From NCBI GenBank assembly GCA_021166835.1, contig JAJPEN010000064.1, forward strand, positions 1 to 64,000: DNA of 64,000 nucleotides, written 5' to 3'. The notes under the pieces are model-generated. The model was not told the DNA's origin and did not search any database. It saw only the letters and a list, made by a program, of their open reading frames with translations. A program made the position numbers and the translations under genes. Positions 24,130-32,649 of the stretch are shown here, in pieces (within the stretch, counting starts at the first letter, position 1; each line of letters starts with the position of its first letter). Origin of the DNA: Burkholderiaceae bacterium (GTDB lineage: Bacteria; Pseudomonadota; Gammaproteobacteria; Burkholderiales; Burkholderiaceae).

Positions 24130-25007
24130 TCCAGTTCGACCAGCACCGGCTGATGATCGGAGGCCTGCGTATCGGCATCGACGCGCAGCGCCTTCAGCCG
24201 CGGCGCGAGATCGGCACTGGCGAAGACGTAGTCGCAGGCGTACGGCGCCGGCCACTGCTCGCGGTCGTGCACGCCGTTCGTGTGCTGGTGCGCCTGCCCC
24301 GGGTGCAGCTGCTGCCAGGCGTCGATCAGCTCGGGCGTGCCGTCGCCGAAAGGCGCGCGGATGCGCGCGTGCAGCGGGTCGTCGGGGCGCAGGTTGAAGT
24401 CGCCGGTGAGGATCGTCGACACCGTGTGCGCGGCGCTGCGGAAGGGGCTGTCGGAGTCGTTGCGTTGGTGGGTCTCACGCCGGCGTTCGGCGCGCGCGTG
24501 CCAGCAAGCCTCGGCGTGCCGGGCGCGGATCGCCTCGACCTGCGCGGCGCGCTGCACGCCCGAGTAGTACTCGAGATGCGTGGTCGCCACGCGCAACGGC
24601 CCGAAGGGCGCGTCGATCGTCGCCTCGACGAGCATGCGCGGCATGCTGCGCTTCGCCTGCGCGTCGCACGGCCACGGCAGCTGGAAACGGAGCGCCTGCA
24701 GCACGGGCAGGCGCGACAGGATGAGATTGCCGAAGGCGCGGCGCTCGCCTGGCTTCGCATCGCTTCCCTGCGCGAGAAGGTCGACGGGCGCGCCGGGTAT
24801 CGGCGTGAAGCCGGGCAGCAGCCGCGCGAGGATCGCGAACTGGTTCTCGCCGCGGCTGCCCGGCAGGCCGGGGAAGTTCGCCGCCACTTCCTGCAGGCAC
24901 AGCACGTCGAAATCGCCGAGCGCGCGCGCGTGCTCGACGATGCGCCGCGGATCGACGCGGCCGTCGACGCCGCGACACCATTGCACGTTCCAGGTGACGA
25001 TCTTCAA
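24126..25007 (-). CDS. Endonuclease/exonuclease/phosphatase-family protein
   Basis: A 293-residue member of the DNase I/AP-endonuclease-like fold: KIVTWNVQWCRG (Asn), VLCLQEVAANF (metal Glu), TTHLEYYSG, LTGDFNLRPDD and SDHQPVLVELE at the C-terminus. This is the full catalytic set. The TTG at 25007 puts the first beta-strand at residue 2 with a GAGG site 5 bases ahead and lies 7 bases after parE; an ATG at 25064 would overlap parE by 50 bases. The family includes nucleases and lipid or sugar phosphatases, so the substrate is open. Confidence 0.82.
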   Translation of the reverse strand: MKIVTWNVQWCRGVDGRVDPRRIVEHARALGDFDVLCLQEVAANFPGLPGSRGENQFAILARLLPGFTPIPGAPVDLLAQGSDAKPGERRAFGNLILSRLPVLQALRFQLPWPCDAQAKRSMPRMLVEATIDAPFGPLRVATTHLEYYSGVQRAAQVEAIRARHAEACWHARAERRRETHQRNDSDSPFRSAAHTVSTILTGDFNLRPDDPLHARIRAPFGDGTPELIDAWQQLHPGQAHQHTNGVHDREQWPAPYACDYVFASADLAPRLKALRVDADTQASDHQPVLVELE

Positions 25008-25014
25008 GGGCCCC

Positions 25015-25338
25015 TCAGTCGTCGGTCTCGGTTTCGAAGAACGCCTCGTATGCCTGTCCTCCATAGAAGATCCCGAGGATCAGGACCACGCGCTTCACCT
25101 CGTTCACTGCGTAAGCGATGATGGTACGGCCCTTGTGGTGCGTGATGCGAAGACCCGGGCGCACATCCTCACGGGAGACGCCGCGGTAAGGAAACGAAGC
25201 CAGTGTCTCGCAGGTGGCAATGATGGCGTCGATGAAGCGCTCGGCGATAAGCGGCGAGCCCTGGTCCGCGATGTATCGGAACAACTTGTCCAATTGCTCG
25301 CTTGCTTCAGGCGCGAAGACAACCGAGTAGTGGTTCAC
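25015..25338 (-). CDS. parE: ParE/RelE-family toxin
   Basis: A 107-residue toxin of the ParE/RelE fold: VVFAPEASEQLDKLFRYIADQGSP at the N-terminus, SFPYRGVSREDVRPGLRITHHKGRTIIAYAV in the core (split here by eye into strand 2 and strand 3), and VLILGIFYGGQ at the end. ParE members poison DNA gyrase; RelE members cut mRNA on the ribosome. With a ribbon-helix-helix antitoxin the ParE assignment is more likely. It overlaps parD by 4 bases, antitoxin first. Confidence 0.88.
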   Translation of the reverse strand: MNHYSVVFAPEASEQLDKLFRYIADQGSPLIAERFIDAIIATCETLASFPYRGVSREDVRPGLRITHHKGRTIIAYAVNEVKRVVLILGIFYGGQAYEAFFETETDD

Positions 25339-25613
25339 TTCCCCGCCCGCGTCTTCCTTGCCGTCGATGCCAGTCTCGCCCTGACCTCATCGGCGCTCAG
25401 CACGCGCGAGGGGTCGGCCCGGGATGCGTCATAGGCCGCAGCGACATCCTCGAGAAGCCATTTTTCGACGACACGGTCTCTTGCAAGCAGGACGCGGAGA
25501 CCATCTCGAATCACCTCGCTCTCGCTGGCATATTCGCCGGCGGCCACCTTCGCGCGCACCGCTTCCGCCATATCGTTCGGCAGGGTGATACTGAGTTGTC
25601 GGGTCGATCGCAT
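25335..25613 (-). CDS. parD: ParD-family antitoxin
   Basis: A 92-residue protein with an N-terminal ribbon-helix-helix (STRQLSITLPNDMAEAVRAKV, ASESEVIRDGLRVL) typical of ParD/CopG antitoxins, and a toxin-binding C-terminal tail. It should repress its own promoter; the 17-bp dyad 19 bases upstream of its start (25632-25648) is the obvious site. Gene and flank are less G+C-rich than the surroundings. Confidence 0.88.
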   Translation of the reverse strand: MRSTRQLSITLPNDMAEAVRAKVAAGEYASESEVIRDGLRVLLARDRVVEKWLLEDVAAAYDASRADPSRVLSADEVRARLASTARKTRAGK

Positions 25614-25631
25614 TGAAGAAGACTCCGGATA

Positions 25632-25648
25632 ATAGGATTCAATCCTAT
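25632..25648. promoter_or_regulatory. 17-bp palindrome between parD and ppa, candidate ParD operator
   Basis: Perfect 8-base arms ATAGGATT and AATCCTAT around a single C, in an A+T-rich pocket. It lies 19 bases before parD and 55 bases before ppa. Ribbon-helix-helix antitoxins bind such short palindromes. A direct repeat CCGATAC follows on the ppa side. Confidence 0.6.
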
Positions 25649-25702
25649 CAATTTCCGATACCGCTGTCCGATACGATTTCTCGCAGAACCTGGAGATTCC
25701 GC

Positions 25703-26254
25703 ATGCAACCGATGAGCATCGAGGCCGGACGCGACCTCCCCGACGACTGCAACGTCGTCATCGAGGTGCCGATGTACGCGCCGGCCGTCAAGTACGAGAT
25801 CGACGACACGAGCGGCGCGCTCTTCGTCGACCGCTTCATGTCCACCGCGATGCACTACCCGTGCAATTACGGCTACGTGCCGCGCACGCTGTGCGGCGAC
25901 GGCGACCCGCTCGACGTGCTCGTGCTCGCGCCGGTGCCGGTGCTGAGCGGCAGTGTCGTGCGCTGCCGGCCGGTGGCGCTGCTGCGCATGGAGGACGAGG
26001 CGGGCGAGGACGCGAAGATGCTCGCGGTGCCGGTTTCGTCCACCTGCCGCCTCTACGACGCGATGCGCACGCTCGACGACGTTCCGGCGGCGGTGCTGCA
26101 GCAGATCGAGCACTTCTTCGCGCATTACAAGGACCTCGAGCCCGGCAAGTTCGTCAAGCTGCTCGGCTGGGCGGACGTCGAGGAGGCGCGTGCCGAGGTG
26201 ATGCGCAGCGTGCGCACCTTCGCCGACGGCCTCAGCGGATCCCCGCGCGCATGA
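25703..26254 (+). CDS. ppa: Inorganic pyrophosphatase
   Basis: A 183-residue family I soluble pyrophosphatase that hydrolyses PPi to two phosphates and drives biosynthesis. The signature DGDPLDVLVL with its three metal-binding aspartates is intact. Other hallmarks are KYEIDDTSGALFVDRF and HYPCNYGYVPRTL before it, and HFFAHYKDLEPGKFVK near the end. Length is normal for the family. The ATG at 25703 has GGAG 8 bases upstream, and the open frame before it is non-coding. Its 3' end overlaps ugpE, convergent, by 23 bases. Confidence 0.95.
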   Translation: MQPMSIEAGRDLPDDCNVVIEVPMYAPAVKYEIDDTSGALFVDRFMSTAMHYPCNYGYVPRTLCGDGDPLDVLVLAPVPVLSGSVVRCRPVALLRMEDEAGEDAKMLAVPVSSTCRLYDAMRTLDDVPAAVLQQIEHFFAHYKDLEPGKFVKLLGWADVEEARAEVMRSVRTFADGLSGSPRA

Positions 26255-27065
26255 ACGACTGCACGAACCGGCGCTGGAACAGCAGGAAGCCGACGAGCAG
26301 CGGCGCAGAGGTCATCAGCGTCGCCGCGGTGATGATTGACCAGTCGACGCCCTGGTCGGTGGACGAGAACACCTGCAGGCCCACGGTGAGCGGGCGCGTC
26401 TCCACCGAGTTGGTGACGATCAGCGGCCACAGGAAGTTGTTCCAGTGGTAGCTCACCGACACCAGCGCATAGGCGAGATAGATCGGACGCGCGAGCGGCA
26501 CGTACACTTTCCACAGCACCTGCAGCGGCCCCGCGCCCTCCACGCGCGCCGCCTCGTCCAGCTCCTTCGGCACCGTCTTGAAAGTCTGGCGCAGCAGGAA
26601 GATGCCGAAGCCCGAGGCGAAGTACGGCAGCCCGATCGCGAGAATCGTGTCGCGCAGCCCGAGCGCGTTCATCGTCGCGTAGTTTTCGACGATCAGCACG
26701 TCGGGCATCACCATCAGCTGCAGCAGCACGAGGAAGAACAGCAGGTCGCGACCGCGGAACTCGAAGCGCGCGAAGGCGTAGGCGGCGAGCGTGCCCAGCA
26801 CGAGCTGCGCGGCGAGGACCATCGTCACCAGCACGAAGGTGTTCCAGAAATAGCGCGCGAAGGGCGCCGCATGCCAGGCGTCGACGAAGTTGCGCAACGT
26901 GAGCGGCGCATCGAGCGCGAAGCGCGTCGAGAACTCCGGCGGATGGAACGCCGTCCACACCGCGTAGACGAGCGGCAGGATCCACAATAGGCCGAGCAGC
27001 CACGCCGCCACGCTCTCGAGCGCGTGCGCGAAGCCGTTGCGCGGAAAACCGGCGGCAGCGTTCAT
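26232..27065 (-). CDS. ugpE: ABC transporter permease, UgpE-like
   Basis: A 277-residue inner-membrane permease of the carbohydrate MalG/UgpE type with about six helices. The EAA loop that docks on the ATPase is DEAARVEGAGPLQVLWKVYVPLARP. Last gene of the glycerol-3-phosphate-type operon, 13 bases after ugpA. The closest match by eye is UgpE of sn-glycerol-3-phosphate importers; related polyol or sugar systems cannot be excluded without a search. Confidence 0.85.
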   Translation of the reverse strand: MNAAAGFPRNGFAHALESVAAWLLGLLWILPLVYAVWTAFHPPEFSTRFALDAPLTLRNFVDAWHAAPFARYFWNTFVLVTMVLAAQLVLGTLAAYAFARFEFRGRDLLFFLVLLQLMVMPDVLIVENYATMNALGLRDTILAIGLPYFASGFGIFLLRQTFKTVPKELDEAARVEGAGPLQVLWKVYVPLARPIYLAYALVSVSYHWNNFLWPLIVTNSVETRPLTVGLQVFSSTDQGVDWSIITAATLMTSAPLLVGFLLFQRRFVQSFMRAGIR

Positions 27066-27078
27066 CGAATGTGCCCCG

Positions 27079-28038
27079 TCATTGATAGTGGATCCGCCGG
27101 TCGAGCCAGCGGAACTTCACGATCGCCGTGACGCCGAGGATCGCGAGCACGACGACGGTGAGCGCCGCCGCGTAGGCCGAATCCCAGAAGCTGAAGCCGA
27201 CCTGGTAGATGTAGTACAGCAGCAGCGTGCTCGCGTTGTCGGGACCGCCGCGCGTCATCACGAACAGCTGGTCGATCATCCGCACCGAGTTGATCAGCGC
27301 GTTGATCAGCACGAAGAGCGTGGTCGGCATCAGCAGCGGAAAGAGCACGCGCCAGAAATACTGCGCGCGCGAGGCGCCTTCGAGCGCGGCGGCCTCGGCG
27401 AGCGTGGGCGACACCTGCTGCAGCGCCGCCAGGTAGAAGATCATGAAGAAGCCGGCTTCCTTCCACACCGACACGACCATGATCGCGCCGAGCGCCGTCT
27501 CGCGATCGCCCAGCCAGTTGCGGCTCGCCAGGCCGAGCGCGTGCGTGACCTGCTCGAGCAGGCCGTACTGCGGCGTGTAGAAGAACAGCCAGATGTTCGC
27601 CACCGCGATCATCGGCAGCACCGTCGGCGTGAAATACGCGAGCCGCAGGAAGCCGCGGCCCGCGATCCGTCCGTTCACCCACAGCGCCATCGCGATCGCC
27701 AGCGCGATCGACGTCGGAATCGTGCCGAGCGCGAACCACAGGTTGTTCCACAGCGCCTGCCGGAACACGTCGTCGTCGAGCATCAGCTGGTAGTTCTCGA
27801 GACCGACCCAGACCGTGGGACGCGCGCCCTTGGGCGTCGAGAAGAAGCTGTGCCAGGCGGTGGCCACCGCCGGCCAGTGCGTGAACGCGACGAGCAGGAC
27901 CATGGCCGGCAGCAGCAGCAGCCAGGCGACGATCTGCGCCTGCAGGTTGCGCGGCGGCGCGAACGCCGTTTCACGCGAGGCGGCGCCGGCCGCCGGGGGC
28001 GCGGCACCCGCTTCGCCTGAACCGACGGCGGCCGCCAT
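27079..28038 (-). CDS. ugpA: ABC transporter permease, UgpA-like
   Basis: A 319-residue permease of the MalF/UgpA type. An Ala/Pro-rich cytoplasmic N-terminus (~30 residues) precedes six helices, and the EAA loop reads AEAAALEGASRAQYFWRVLFPLLMP. FAPPRNLQAQIVAWLLLLPA and TRGGPDNASTLLLYYIYQ are typical of the UgpA branch. Lies 12 bases after ugpB. Confidence 0.86.
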   Translation of the reverse strand: MAAAVGSGEAGAAPPAAGAASRETAFAPPRNLQAQIVAWLLLLPAMVLLVAFTHWPAVATAWHSFFSTPKGARPTVWVGLENYQLMLDDDVFRQALWNNLWFALGTIPTSIALAIAMALWVNGRIAGRGFLRLAYFTPTVLPMIAVANIWLFFYTPQYGLLEQVTHALGLASRNWLGDRETALGAIMVVSVWKEAGFFMIFYLAALQQVSPTLAEAAALEGASRAQYFWRVLFPLLMPTTLFVLINALINSVRMIDQLFVMTRGGPDNASTLLLYYIYQVGFSFWDSAYAAALTVVVLAILGVTAIVKFRWLDRRIHYQ

Positions 28039-28050
28039 TGGCCTGCTCCT

Positions 28051-29340
28051 CTATCGACGGTAGGCGCGCAGGATGCGATCGGCCTCGCGCTGCGAGTCCT
28101 TCATCGCGTCGGCCGGCGACTTCGAGCCGGTGAGCGCCGCCTGCAGCCCGTCGTTCAGCGCCTTCGTCACGCGCTGGTTCTCGTGCGTGGAAAGCTCGGC
28201 CACCGAGTATTGCAGCTGGTCGCGCGCGACGGTCGCCTGCGGCACCTCCTGCACGTATTTCTTCATCTCGTCGGTTTCCCAGGCAGCCGGCGTCACCGCG
28301 ACGTAGCCGGTGGCGATGCTCCATTGCGCGGCGCGCTGCGGCTGCGTGGCCCAGCGGATGAACTTCATCGCCGCCTGCCGCTCCTCGGGCGAGGTTTTGT
28401 CGAAGACGTAGAAGTTGCCGCCGCCGGTCGGACTTCCGCGGCGCTTCTTCGCCGGCAGCATCGCCACGCCGAACGGAAACTGCGCGTTGGTGCGGATGTT
28501 GGTGAGATTGCCGGTGGTCGTCCAGACGATCGCCGCCTTGCGCTCGAAGAAGTCCTTCGGCGTCGTGCCCCATTCGATGACGCCGCCCGGCATCACTTTG
28601 TGCTTCGCCGACAGGTCCACCCAGTACTGCAGCGCCTCGATGGAGCCCGGCTTGTCGAAGTAGGTCTCGGTGCCGGCTTCGTTCATCAGGATCGTGTCGT
28701 TCGGCGTGGTGAGCCCCTGGAACAGCCAGTACGGAAAGCCCGACGACGGGATCTTCACGCCCCAGGTCGAAACGTTTCCGCTCGCGTCGGTCTTCGTGAG
28801 CTTCTTCGCGTAGGAGACCAGCTCGTCCCAGTTCTGCGGCGCCTTGTCCGGGTCGAGCCCCGCTTCCTTGAACAGCTCCTTGTTCCAGTACATGACGATC
28901 GTCGAGCGCTGGAACGGAACGCCCCAGGTCTTGCCGCCGGTGCGGCTGTTCTCCATGAACGCCGGGTAGAAGCCGTCGAGCCATTGCCTGCCGTCCGCGC
29001 CGGCCAGTCCGTCGATCGGCACGATCGCGCCCTCGTCGATCAGCGTGAACATGTCGGTGGACAGCAGCACCGCCAGGTGCGGCGGCTGGCCGCTCTTGAA
29101 CGCGGTGAGCGCCTTGACGATGCTCTCCTGGTAGGTGCCCGCGTAGACCGGCTTGATCCGGATGCTCGGGTTCTCTTTCTCGAAGTCGGCGGCCATCTGG
29201 TCGATCGTCTTGGTGACCGGGCCGCCGACGGCAACCGGGTAGTAGAAGGTCAGCGCTACCGGTTTCTGCGCACGCGCCGCGGGCAGCGCGCCCGCCAGCG
29301 TCGTCGCGCCGATCGCCTGCAGGACTCTTCTTCTTCTCAT
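28051..29340 (-). CDS. ugpB: ABC transporter substrate-binding protein, UgpB-like
   Basis: A 429-residue periplasmic binding protein (extracellular solute-binding family 1) with a leader beginning MRRRRVLQAIGATTLAGALPAARAQ, possibly Tat type. TFYYPVAVGGPVTKTIDQMAADFEKENP and YAGTYQESIVKALTAFKSGQPPHLAVL resemble UgpB, which captures glycerol-3-phosphate and glycerophosphodiesters. The aromatic and arginine cleft residues cannot be verified by eye. The start overlaps the ugpC stop by 4 bases; a long open frame upstream is only the shadow of ugpC. Confidence 0.87.
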   Translation of the reverse strand: MRRRRVLQAIGATTLAGALPAARAQKPVALTFYYPVAVGGPVTKTIDQMAADFEKENPSIRIKPVYAGTYQESIVKALTAFKSGQPPHLAVLLSTDMFTLIDEGAIVPIDGLAGADGRQWLDGFYPAFMENSRTGGKTWGVPFQRSTIVMYWNKELFKEAGLDPDKAPQNWDELVSYAKKLTKTDASGNVSTWGVKIPSSGFPYWLFQGLTTPNDTILMNEAGTETYFDKPGSIEALQYWVDLSAKHKVMPGGVIEWGTTPKDFFERKAAIVWTTTGNLTNIRTNAQFPFGVAMLPAKKRRGSPTGGGNFYVFDKTSPEERQAAMKFIRWATQPQRAAQWSIATGYVAVTPAAWETDEMKKYVQEVPQATVARDQLQYSVAELSTHENQRVTKALNDGLQAALTGSKSPADAMKDSQREADRILRAYRR

Positions 29341-30401
29341 GACAGGACCCTCCTTGGTTGGGAAACGGCAGTAAGCGGTACGTCGTCGCGGCGCCGGCCG
29401 GTGTCGGCGTCGAAGAAATGCTGCGCGTCGTCGCTCCAGTCGAGCCAGACGCGTTCGCCGGCGGCGATCGACAGCTGCCCCGGCACGCGCGCGGCGATCG
29501 TGTCGGCGTTCGCCGATGCGCCGGGCAGCGAGCAGCTCACGATCGTGTCGGCGCCGAAATACTCCGCGCTCTGCACGATCGCATGCAGGCGGCCTCCGCG
29601 CGCCAGGCGCACGTGCTCGGGCCGTATGCCGACGAGCCGGCCGGGGCCGGCCTCGGAGTCGACGAGCCCGAGCGGCAGCACGTTCATCGGCGGCGTGCCG
29701 ATGAAGCGCGCGGCGAACACCGTCGCAGGGCGCGCGTACAGCTCGGCGGGCGCCGCGTCCTGCACGATGCGCCCGCCTTCGAGCAGCACGACCTGGTCGG
29801 CCATGCTCATCGCCTCGGTCTGGTCGTGCGTCACGTAGACCATCGTCATGCCGAGCTTGCGCTGCAGCGCGCGGATCTCGCGGCGCATCTCCTGGCGCAG
29901 CTTCGCGTCGAGGTTCGACAGCGGTTCGTCCATCAGGCACACCGGGGTCTCGGCGATGATCGCCCGCCCGAGCGCGACGCGCTGCTGCTGCCCGCCGGAG
30001 AGCTGCGACGGCTTGCGATCGAGCAGCGCGGACAGCCCGAGCAGCTCGCTCACGCGCTCGAGGCGCGCGGCTTGGTTCGCCTTCGGTTCGCGCCGCACCT
30101 TCACGCCGAACAGGATGTTCTCGCGCACCGACAGGTGCGGGAACAGCGCGTACGACTGGAAGACCATCGAGATGCGCCGCTTCGCGGGCGGCAGCCGCGT
30201 GACGTCGCGCCCGTCGATCAGGATGCGTCCGCTGGTGGGCGTATCGAGCCCGGCGATCATGCGCAGCGTGGTCGATTTGCCGCAGCCCGAAGGGCCGAGC
30301 AGCACGACGAAGCTGCCGCTGGCCGCCTCGAAACTCGCGTCGTCCACCGCGGCTGTCGGGCCCCAGTGCTTGCTCAGGTGCTGCAGCGAGAGTGTGCTCA
30401 T
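29337..30401 (-). CDS. ugpC: ABC transporter ATP-binding protein, UgpC-like
   Basis: A 354-residue ATPase of the MalK/UgpC class. Walker A GPSGCGKST at 36-44, Q-loop FQSYALFPH, signature LSGGQ at 134-138, Walker B CLMDEP, and the switch His in YVTHDQTEAM. The C-terminal ~110 residues form the regulatory OB-fold (GIRPEHVRL). It energises UgpA and UgpE. Overlaps mgtC and ugpB by 4 bases on either side, so the chain is translationally coupled. Confidence 0.92.
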   Translation of the reverse strand: MSTLSLQHLSKHWGPTAAVDDASFEAASGSFVVLLGPSGCGKSTTLRMIAGLDTPTSGRILIDGRDVTRLPPAKRRISMVFQSYALFPHLSVRENILFGVKVRREPKANQAARLERVSELLGLSALLDRKPSQLSGGQQQRVALGRAIIAETPVCLMDEPLSNLDAKLRQEMRREIRALQRKLGMTMVYVTHDQTEAMSMADQVVLLEGGRIVQDAAPAELYARPATVFAARFIGTPPMNVLPLGLVDSEAGPGRLVGIRPEHVRLARGGRLHAIVQSAEYFGADTIVSCSLPGASANADTIAARVPGQLSIAAGERVWLDWSDDAQHFFDADTGRRRDDVPLTAVSQPRRVLS

Positions 30402-31114
30402 GTCGGCGTGATGCGGAATTCGAGCACGGTTTCGTTACGACTCCATGTCTGCGCCAGGCGGCTCGCGTTCTTTCGGTTGCGTGAGCGGATCGTCATCCGG
30501 TACTCGAAGACGCGTCCGTGGTTGTCGAGCCGCCAGCTCATGTTGCTGACATCGAAGCCGTGCGCCGCCAGCACGGCGCGCAGGTCTTCCTCGGCGGGCG
30601 CCTGCTCGCGCGAGAAGCTCACGTAGTGGTACGCGTAGTAGAAGACCGGCAGCTTCGATTCGATCCAGCGGAACAGCGACAGCGCGCTGATCGTCAGGAT
30701 CGTGCCGACGATCAGCGGGAAGTAGAAGCCGATGCCGGCGAGGATGCCGATCGCCGCCGTGATCCAGATCGACGCGGCGGTGGTCAGCCCGCGCACCGAC
30801 AGCCCTTCCTTCATGATCACGCCGGCGCCGAGGAAGCCGATGCCGGTCATGATTCCCTGCGCCATCCGCGTGGGGTCCACGCGGACGATCTCGGCGGCGC
30901 CGGGGAACCACAGCGACTGGTACATCGTCACCAGCATCAGCAGCGCCGACGACATGCAGACGAGCACGTGCGTGCGGAACCCGGCCGGCCGGCCGTGGTA
31001 GCTGCGTTCGATGCCGATCGCCGCGCCCGCCAGCATCGAGGCGAGCAGGTGCGAGACGATGTCGATCATCTCGCGATCGATCGGCGCCACGTTCCAGCCG
31101 GCGAGCCAGTTCAT
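30398..31114 (-). CDS. MgtC/SapB-family membrane protein
   Basis: A 238-residue protein with the MgtC/SapB core of about five membrane helices: LLASMLAGAAIGIERSYHGRPAGFRTHVLVCMSSALLML, then MTGIGFLGAGVIMKEGLSVRGLTTAASIWITAAIG. A C-terminal ~80-residue cytoplasmic ACT-like domain follows. MgtC proteins help survival at low Mg2+ and inhibit ATP synthase in some pathogens. Here the gene lies between glpD and ugpC with 4-base overlaps on both sides, an unusual place that suggests a role linked to phosphate or glycerol-3-phosphate metabolism (inferred). Confidence 0.88.
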   Translation of the reverse strand: MNWLAGWNVAPIDREMIDIVSHLLASMLAGAAIGIERSYHGRPAGFRTHVLVCMSSALLMLVTMYQSLWFPGAAEIVRVDPTRMAQGIMTGIGFLGAGVIMKEGLSVRGLTTAASIWITAAIGILAGIGFYFPLIVGTILTISALSLFRWIESKLPVFYYAYHYVSFSREQAPAEEDLRAVLAAHGFDVSNMSWRLDNHGRVFEYRMTIRSRNRKNASRLAQTWSRNETVLEFRITPT

Positions 31115-32646
31115 GCGGCTTTCTCCGGTTCGGCGAGCAGCGCCGCCACCCGCTGGCGGCTCTGCGCACCCATGTGCAGCCCGGCCTTCGAGCGGCGCCA
31201 CAGGACGTCTTCGGCGCTGCGCGCCCATTCGTGCTCGACGAACCAGCGCAGCTCGCGCTCGTAGAGCCCGCCGTCGAGATCCTCGCCGAGCGTCTCGATC
31301 GTCGTCGCGTCGCCGAGCACCTGTGCGGCAAGCGTGCCGTGACGGCGGAACAGCGCGTCGAGCAGCGTCTTCGGTAGTTGCGGATAGCGCGCGTGCAGCT
31401 CGGCGCGCGCGGCGTAGGGATCGGCGGCAGCGCCCGGCAGCGGCTCGCCGGAGGTCCAGCGTCCGCGCCGGTACGACAGGTACGGCGCGAGCCGGTCGAG
31501 CGCCGCTTCGGCCAGCCGGCGGTAGGTGGTGAGCTTGCCGCCGTAGATGTCGAGCTGTGCCGCGCCGTCGAAGGTGCGCAGCTCGAGCGTGTAGTCGCGC
31601 GTGATCTCCGACGGATCGTTCGAGCCGTCGTCGTACAGCGGCCGCACGCCGCAGTAGCTCCAGACGACGTCGCGCTCGGCGAGCGGACGCGCGAGATAGC
31701 GGTTGGCCGCGCGCAGCAGGTAGCGCGTCTCGTCGGCGTCGATCGCGCGTGCGGCGGCCATCGACTCGACGCGCACGTCGGTGGTGCCCAGCAGCGTGAA
31801 GTCGCGCTCGTAGGGGATCAGGAAGACGACGCGGCGATCGTCGTTCTGCAGGATGTAGGCGTGCGGCTGCGCGTGGATGCGCGGGACGACGACGTGGCTG
31901 CCCTTGACGAGCTGCACCGATGCGCGCGTCGAGCGGCCGCCTGCCGCCGCGGCCACGGATTCGACCCAGGGGCCGGCCGCGTTCACCAGCGCCTGCGCGT
32001 CGATCGTCCCGCGTGCGCCGTCCTCGCGCTCGATCGTCGCGCGCCATCGGCCGCGGTGTGCCGTCGCCGACACGAAGCGCGTGCGCGGAAGGAGCTGCGC
32101 GCCGTGCGCCTGCGCCGAGCGCAGGTTCAGGATCACCAGCCGCGCGTCATCCACCCACGCGTCGGAATACGCGTAGCCGCTGCGAAAGCGCGGCGCGAGT
32201 CCGGCGCCGGCGCCGTCGCGCGACAGGCGCACGTGCTCCGAACGGGGCAGGCTGATGTGCCCGCCGATATGGTCGTAGAGGAACAGCCCGGCGCGGATCA
32301 TCCACGACGGTCGCAGGCCTTCGACGTGCGGCATCACGAAGCGCAGCGGCCGGGCGATGTGCGAGGCGATGCGCAGCAGCACCTCGCGTTCGGCGAGCGC
32401 CTCGGCGACCAGCCGGAACTCGTACTGCTCGAGATAGCGCAGCCCGCCGTGGATCAGCTTCGTGCTCGCCGACGAGGTGGCGCCGCCGAAGTCGCCCTGC
32501 TCGACCAGCGCCACCGACACGCCGCGCCCCGCGGCATCGCGCACGATGCCGGCGCCGTTGATGCCGCCGCCGACGACCAGCAGGTCCACTCTGCGCGGGC
32601 GCTCGCCGTCGGGAGCGTGCAGGGAGAGCGCGACGCCGGGGTGCAT
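31111..32646 (-). CDS. glpD: Glycerol-3-phosphate dehydrogenase, aerobic FAD type
   Basis: A 511-residue membrane-associated flavoenzyme that oxidises glycerol-3-phosphate to dihydroxyacetone phosphate with quinone as acceptor. The FAD motif is VVGGGINGAG near residue 24; FGGATSSASTKLIHGGLRYLEQYEFRLV is the strongly conserved GlpD block. GVRPLYDD and DIYGGKLTTYRRLAE appear later as expected. The length is normal. It starts 3 bases after the SorC-type regulator and overlaps mgtC by 4 bases. With ugpBAEC this gives uptake plus first oxidation; a glycerol kinase is not in the operon. Confidence 0.95.
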   Translation of the reverse strand: MHPGVALSLHAPDGERPRRVDLLVVGGGINGAGIVRDAAGRGVSVALVEQGDFGGATSSASTKLIHGGLRYLEQYEFRLVAEALAEREVLLRIASHIARPLRFVMPHVEGLRPSWMIRAGLFLYDHIGGHISLPRSEHVRLSRDGAGAGLAPRFRSGYAYSDAWVDDARLVILNLRSAQAHGAQLLPRTRFVSATAHRGRWRATIEREDGARGTIDAQALVNAAGPWVESVAAAAGGRSTRASVQLVKGSHVVVPRIHAQPHAYILQNDDRRVVFLIPYERDFTLLGTTDVRVESMAAARAIDADETRYLLRAANRYLARPLAERDVVWSYCGVRPLYDDGSNDPSEITRDYTLELRTFDGAAQLDIYGGKLTTYRRLAEAALDRLAPYLSYRRGRWTSGEPLPGAAADPYAARAELHARYPQLPKTLLDALFRRHGTLAAQVLGDATTIETLGEDLDGGLYERELRWFVEHEWARSAEDVLWRRSKAGLHMGAQSRQRVAALLAEPEKAA

Positions 32647-32649
32647 GGG

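Noticed and set aside
25613..25702. Longer N-terminus for the pyrophosphatase
   Set aside because: The in-frame extension runs through the parD operator and lacks family similarity; ATG 25703 has a good ribosome-binding site.
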